A stretch of DNA of 64,000 nt. Origin: Fennellomyces sp. T-0311. Lineage: Eukaryota > Mucoromycota > Mucoromycetes > Mucorales > Lichtheimiaceae. The stretch spans positions 186,001 through 250,000 of the forward strand of contig JALLLT010000023.1 of NCBI GenBank assembly GCA_025266875.1. Reading direction: 5' to 3'. A program made the position numbers and the translations under genes. Shown one piece after another: positions 58,540-64,000 of the stretch. Position 1 is the first letter of the stretch. Every line of letters starts with the position of its first letter. The notes below the pieces were generated by a model, which was given only the letters and a program-made list of their open reading frames with translations, was not told the origin of the DNA and did not search any database.

Positions 58540-59468
58540 GTTAATATTAATATCGCCACCTCCGCCAGACCAAGCGTTTGAACGATTCACGAATACGTAT
58601 ACAACTTCGCTTACTGAATCATATCATGCTACTGCGTATCTCCGTAGGATATACAGCGCCATAGCTTTTATGTACTGAACAGGTATGAGACAGTAATGAT
58701 GTATGCAGTGTGTTTTTTTTTTGCAACAATGCCCTGGCCATTTCATGAAGATTCAAAAGTTCTCACATATTCGTACGTATCAAGGAATTGAAAACAATGT
58801 TTGGTAATTATGGTAACTCACCATCAGGAGTAGCAAGGCTCAACTTACGGATGTGAACCGGAGCAATGCTAAGATGACGCGATTCGCCAATATTATTGCA
58901 TCGGATATCGCCTGAACTATCGCACTGCTTTGCTTATGGATTTCTAAAACCGTCATTACCAAAAGATACCACATTCATACACGGCTGTAATGCGTATCAA
59001 TATATCCTCGCACATTATAAAAGTCACGTCAGCAAGGATATTCAGTTGGTAAAGTACGCGCTATCAATACAGAAAGTTAATTCGGCCGCACGTGGAACAA
59101 ATCCGAGTGCACTGTTGGTGATCACAGGACCATCCATAATACCTGACATTCTAGAATACAATCCTTACTTTTTGCATGCATTCGATCGATGCAGTGGAGG
59201 TGTTAGACTTGGACGGATTTGCCAAGAACTGATACCCACTAACCAAGCAAACGTGAAACTACGAGTCGGCGCAGTTAATGCAACTCGTGTTACCGTGGCG
59301 TTCTCTCATCCAGACCAACCTATGATCTTGATAATGGTACAAGAAGCAAACTAATCGAAAAAGGGTTTTCTCTTGGTCACGTACCCATTGACGAGCATGG
59401 TATTCCTGAACTTGAACCTCCACGACAGCGAAAATGGACAAACTGTAACATTAGCTCTCAGACATAAC
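58540..59468 (+). pseudogene. probable decayed gamma-glutamyltransferase copy
   Basis: Protein-like segments on the plus strand in shifting frames, interrupted by stops. In order they resemble GGT: ISPPPPDQAF (cf. the PPPTSG region), SLTESYHATAYLRRIYS (cf. the TEA-K-AYA-R helix), NPSALLVITGPSIIPDI (cf. the RPLSSM-PTI segment), CSGGVRLGRICQELI (cf. the GGSRI glycine loop), VGAVNATRV (cf. AVNAPRVHHQ), then in another frame YDLDNGTRSKLIEKGFSLGH and IDEHGIPEL. No intact catalytic GTTH-type Thr motif is seen. The assignment rests on the order of several weak matches and is tentative. Confidence 0.42.
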
Positions 59469-59805
59469 TTTTTTTTCCACTGGAAGATTTAAGCTTGGAA
59501 TAATCAACGTCCTTCCTTTCATGTGAAGGCATCTTGAAAAGGAATTGCGTTACATATAGTAAAGTGATTCACACATGCATACCTATAGATAATACGTATA
59601 CCCGGAATTTTTGCATGAGATGATGTAAAAAATAATGCGTGCTAATGGTGTAACCGTGAGTCAGAGGCGATAATATGATTTGCAATAAGACTATGGAATA
59701 TTATGAAACTAGTTATATCGCACACGCGCAAACAGGATTGACTTACATTGGCTTACCTATATTTACCGAAAATCCATTTTACGTAATTGGCGTGGTCTCA
59801 TCAGG

Positions 59806-60100
59806 GACGGGGTCACAGCATGACAGGATTACAGATATTCCTTCCACTGAGTTGGATACATGATTACAATATTGCTTGGGGCTATTTTGGCGTGTGGCCT
59901 GACACTTGGTAATATGAATTTATATATAGGTCATGGTGGTCGTTACGAAGGTTGATTAATGGTAACACATTCCAGGAACCTATTGGGGAAAGTATACAGA
60001 AACACACACGGGAACCGCGGTGGCTACAGTGTGGCTAAGAACTACCGATCCATTATCCACGACGCAAAAAAGTTTGACAGACGGGCCTCGTGTACTTTTT
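59806..60100 (+). pseudogene. decayed duplicate of the Vps33 3' end
   Basis: The segment at 59951-60030 (TGATTAATGGTAACACATTC ... GGAACCGCGGTGGCTACAGT) aligns with the last Vps33 exon (TGATTAATGGAAACACATTT ... GGAACTAGCGGTGGTTACGG). The preceding acceptor (TTATATATAG/GTC) matches TTATATCTAG/GTC of the real gene. Part of exon 12 (GGGGTCACAGCATG vs GGGCTACAGCATGG) and of the 3' UTR (CTCGTGTACTT) are also recognisable. Intron sequence is retained, so this is a DNA-level duplicate rather than a retrocopy. Frameshifts disable it. Confidence 0.75.
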
Positions 60101-60734
60101 TTTACACAGGAACAAGAAACATCACTTCTTTTTCTGGTTTTAGCGGAGAGAGAAACTCAGCCAGTTACATCGATGATGAAAAGCATCTGATCTCCAAGTT
60201 GGATTTTGTGAACCCACATTATAGCATCTAATAGAACATTTCTTCGTGCGAATTCTTATCAAAAGTGCATACAAAGAAGGCTATTTTGTCGGCTCGTTAT
60301 GATTGTGAGAAAAGCACACAAACGTTTGTGGAAATGGACACATGTTTTTGTCACTCCAAAGGCGAGAAACGTGCGATTTTAGCTTTTGCTTACCAAAGCA
60401 TGCCAACTGGAAGTGGCAATTAATTTGTGTTCCATCAAACAGGAGGCAGCGAAACTGACAGTGCAAAAAAAAAAGTGCGACGTAGAGAGGACGATGGGCA
60501 GATCGCGATCCTTTAAGGGTAGATCCATGAAAAGGCTGATCCAGCCCGTGGGGATATATTGGCAATCGCTGAAAAAATAAAAAAATAGCGCTTTAGTGTA
60601 AAAAGTATATACGTCGCGGAGCCCCAAAGAGAGCACAACGCCGAAGTTTTTTTCCCGCTCTCTTGTTAACAGTTTCGCTTTGTTCCCCCCCAACAAAAAA
60701 AACACCCTATCAGTCGTTCTTTTTATAAACGGTG

Positions 60735-61241
60735 ATGGCGCCTCTTGCCTTGAAGATTAAAGGCAACAAGTCATTTTCGCCCTTTGCGAATCTTGACTCT
60801 GAAGAAGACTTATCCAAGACCTGGAGAGTTTGTACCAAAGTGAAGGACTCGCTGGAAAACGGCTCCAGACTGGAAAACTTGTCTTGGCGCCTTTGGTTTC
60901 GTCACCACCTTTTGACCGAACGATCGAATGCGCCATTCCGAAAGTTATCGCGTACCACCACTCGTCAACTCGATCACCAAAATTCAAAATTGACGCCGTT
61001 GAAAGATAACAAACGCACCATTGTGCGAAAACAGGATGAGCAGGCACGTCCGTCTTCTTCTTGCGCTGTAGCCCAACAACCTCAACAACAGACGCAGGAG
61101 CAACAGCAAGGACAGTTGCAACTTCAACAAGACGAACAAATGCGGTTATGGTCAGCACCTCAACAGCAGCAGCAGCAGCAGCAACCGCAGCCAACGACTC
61201 CAATCAACGATGGTGGTGCGAACTTGCAGCAGCAACAGCAC

Positions 61242-61276
<35 letters not shown>

Positions 61277-63226
61277 ACCACACCAGCATCGACAACCACA
61301 GCAACAACACCCGATGCAGACACTTCCGATACAGTCATCAGCTGCCATTCAGATACCTGAAATGGATAGTTACAACCACGGTGGAAGCACGGATCAAGTC
61401 GATAATCTTGGTCACCAGACATTTGTTCTACATCAGTTCACATCTGACCAAGCGAGCGATCAAATGGTGGAACTGGATGACATTTTTGGTGCGTTGGGAG
61501 ATTTCCAGGGGCTGTTGCCGGCAGGAACGAGCACCTCAGCTGCGGCAGCTGCGATTGCACACGATATTTCAAATGGGAACGATTTAAGCTTGGGATTGAA
61601 TACCCAATGGAATTTCGACAACTATGGATCGCCTGTGGAGTTGTACTTCCCATCGCCTGTGCCACCACAGGTCCAAAGTCAACAACAACAACAGCAACAA
61701 CAACAACAGCAACCACAGCAACAAGCAATGATGCAGCAGCAGCAGCAGCAACAACAACAACAACAACAACAGGAGCCAGAGCAACCGGTCCCTATGGTGA
61801 TTGATGACAAGTCCATAATCAATCGCATGACGTCTTCGTTTCCGGTGCAACAGGGGCTGTCGTTTTCTGTACCGACAAGTCCTGTTCTTGGACCGAACCA
61901 GCATCAACAAATGAATCAAGGTTCATCGCTTGGGTATATGAGAAACAGCGATAACCCGAATGCAGTGATGCCTCCACCTTCCAACTGTCAAATGCGAGGC
62001 AAGTTTGTTGGTGTACCTGCTCCGTCTGTGTCATCCCCCACGCATATGTACTCTTCTTCGGATTTCGCACCTTCACTGTCCACATCAGCATCAACTACAT
62101 CCTCATCTGCTGCAAGTTCATGTTCCCCACCTCCCGGCATGTCAACAAACATAGTAGACCCTACATCGTATGATACTACTACCATGTAAGTGTGTATATA
62201 TATATATAAAGGAGGAGGATGAAGAGAGGGGTTGATAATGCGCGATAATCTAACTATCACTCCAATTAGAAATCTGTCTCATCCACCATCTCGATTAGCT
62301 GAAGAGCAACAGACGCTTGTCACCACGCCTCCGTCCTCCTCCTCCTCATCCGCCACTACACCGACTCCTGTTCCGGAGATAAGCAGTGCTGCTCCGGTAC
62401 TGCCCAAAAAGAAATCCATGGCAGCCTCTTCGAGTGGAGATGGAAGTGGAGTGAAGCCCATTTGTAGCAACTGTTCTGCAACGCAAACGCCGTTATGGCG
62501 AAGGTCGGCAAACGATGAGCTGCTGTGCAATGCATGCGGTCTTTAGTAAGTTTACAAACTCAATCCAGATTCGCTTATATTAAAAAAAATTCTTTAGCCA
62601 AAAACTTCATAATGCACCAAGACCAAAGACATTGAAGCCAAATAACGGACGTAAGGATATGCGGGACGATGAAGCGACGCAGCTGGTCTGTAGTAACTGC
62701 AATACATCGACTACCCCACTTTGGCGAAGGGATGATGCCGGCTCTCCACTGTGCAATGCATGTGGCTTATAGTAGGTTTTTTGTTGTTGTTGTTGTGATA
62801 TACGCAACATTGAATGTGTTCTCTGACGCACACAACGTTATTAGTTTAAAGTTACATCATGAACGACGGCCGTTGTCAATGAAGACGGATGTGATAAAGA
62901 AACGACAGCGGTACGAGAGTGGGAATAGCAATCCAGGCGGACGCAAGACGGGCAAAAAGTCAAAGGGAGAAAGTCAACCTTCGTCACCATCCAATGAATC
63001 TGTGCCATTGATGTCTGTTCAGCCGCCACAACAGCCGCCACAATCACAAACTCCTGTGTTTCTCAACAACAATCAATTTTCCGTACGCAATCCCCCTTCG
63101 TCGTCACTGCAGCAACCAGCCGCTACTTTTGTATACGTTAATCAACAGCAACAACCACAGCAGCAGCAGCAAGCTATCACAGCATCCACGCCGATGGAAG
63201 GAACCATGCCCACGCAGTTCTATTAG
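60735..63226 (+). CDS. AreA/Gat1-like GATA factor with two zinc fingers
   Basis: Four exons: 60735-62185, 62270-62545, 62598-62771 and 62845-63226, giving 760 residues. Residues ~21-60 ([27 protein letters not shown]) match the conserved N-terminal motif of fungal nitrogen regulators (DUF1752). Next come Gln-rich tracts, a His run (about 61241-61276) and two more Q runs. Two GATA fingers of CX2C-X17-CX2C type follow at 549-573 and 607-631, each reading TPLWRR and CNACGLY. The 33-residue linker has no cysteines, unlike siderophore repressors. Introns 2 and 3 each split the Tyr codon of CNACGLY after its second base. The likely role is nitrogen-responsive transcription; the second finger is unusual for AreA. 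Confidence 0.9.
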
Positions 63227-63318
63227 ACCAAAAAAAAGACATTCATGGCTTTACCCAGATCATTTTCGCTATTTAGTAATCTGTATTATACCGCATTGTT
63301 TTCTATTTAAAGCAAAAT

Positions 63319-64000
63319 TCAATCCATGTGATGCTTCTCTTTGGCATTCTCGAGATACTCCTCTGCTGCCCGTCGCTCCGCTTCGACGCGTTGCTTTTCC
63401 AACCACTCGCTCAAAGGCAACACCTGGTGCGTCATCAATTCCTTATTGATCTGCGTCTTGAACTCCTTGAACTTGATTTCAAAATCCATCACTGTCAGCT
63501 TGGGCTGGTCGTGAGATACCCAATAGTCGTTGAACCTATGATACAAGTAACCTGTTTCTCCCCATCCCTTATTAGACGTTGATCGTTGTTCATTTGTACA
63601 AGCTTACAGTAAAACTCGCTGTATGACTTTTTATCGGCTCCGTAGCGGTACAGATAGCCTTGCAGCTGCCGTGTCCGTAATGCTTGGACAGCGCATTGTG
63701 TAATGTTGATGCCAACAATGGCAAACGGGTACCTGGATCGTTTCATCGATAAGCTTTTCTTGTAAGAAAAAATCACTGACTTTTTCTTACCAAGAAACTG
63801 GATGTCTTGAACTCAAAAACGTGTGCTGAGCCGAATCTGTGTGGGTTGTCGCATAATACACCAGATCGTCTAATCCTTGCAGACCCATGCCCCGGAAGTC
63901 GGTTGCTGGATCGTTGCCCTGGAAACCAATCTACGTGCACAGCCTTATTAGCCTGCCGGTAACCCACCCTTCGTGTATATATACCTCAGCCCATTGTTGT
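63319..64000 (-). CDS. ELMO-domain protein (ELMOD-like), 5' end outside window
   Basis: Minus-strand exons visible: 64000-63985 (partial), 63930-63791, 63732-63608 and 63551-63319. The encoded part covers the ELMO/CED-12 domain: IGFQGNDPATDFRGMGLQGL with the arginine of the Arf-GAP motif, LVYYATTH, VSWYPFAIVGINITQCAVQA, YSEFYCYLYHRFNDYW and LTVMDFEIKFKEFKTQI. ELMOD proteins act as GAPs for Arf-family GTPases in membrane traffic. The tail is charged and helical (EWLEKQRVEAERRAAEEY). The acceptor at 63551 was chosen because it alone keeps the frame. Convergent with the GATA gene, with 92 bp between stop codons. Confidence 0.87.

Noticed and set aside
60757..61422. Minus-strand frames rich in Val/Ala/Asp
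   Set aside because: Antisense translation of the Gln/His codon tracts of the GATA factor.

Overview
The window is nuclear DNA from a filamentous fungus, most likely an early-diverging one of the Mucoromycota (Mucorales-like). Pointers are many short introns (about 45-100 nt), T/C-rich tracts just before start codons, a canonical 375-residue actin split by three introns, a membrane-anchored ADAM protease, a fungal ArAE/Bre4-type transporter, the permease chaperone Shr3, and an AreA-type GATA factor with two zinc fingers. The lineage call is an inference from gene content; no marker alignment was run. Exon-intron models were built by hand from splice motifs, with reading phase checked across every junction.

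Layout. 0.8-3.2 kb: two head-to-tail paralogues with three Myb/SANT-like repeats. 4.6-7.3 kb: a secreted nucleoside hydrolase converging on a C2H2 zinc-finger gene. 7.8-19.2 kb: a dense housekeeping block with an LRRC40-type protein, GSK3 kinase, actin, a small cysteine-rich (CHCH-like) protein, a universal stress protein, a membrane alpha/beta-hydrolase lacking the usual nucleophile, and mitochondrial SHMT. 19.2-23.1 kb: gene-poor, with a dispersed repeat and a MITE. 23.1-45.3 kb: ADAM protease, mitochondrial GrpE (Mge1), mitochondrial SSB, an uncharacterised repeat protein, Shr3, a hidden SVIP-like lipidated protein, the ArAE transporter, an MFS transporter and four poorly characterised genes including an ankyrin protein. 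45.3-52.4 kb: an Old Yellow Enzyme and an F-box/LRR gene separated by MITE-like elements. 52.5-55.3 kb: Vps33. 55.3-60.7 kb: a gene-poor stretch with two decayed gene copies, a Vps33 3'-end relic and a probable gamma-glutamyltransferase relic. 60.7-64 kb: the two-finger GATA factor converging on an ELMO-domain gene cut by the window edge.

There is no operon-like organisation or metabolic cluster. Three mitochondrial genes (SHMT, Mge1, SSB) lie within 12 kb, and several gene pairs are convergent with under 100 bp between stop codons. The most distinctive features are at gene-structure level: extremely short first coding exons (ATG alone; 7 nt; 12 nt), three probable GC-AG introns, five introns that are both a multiple of three and stop-free, and a GATA gene whose two fingers are interrupted by introns at exactly the same codon position.
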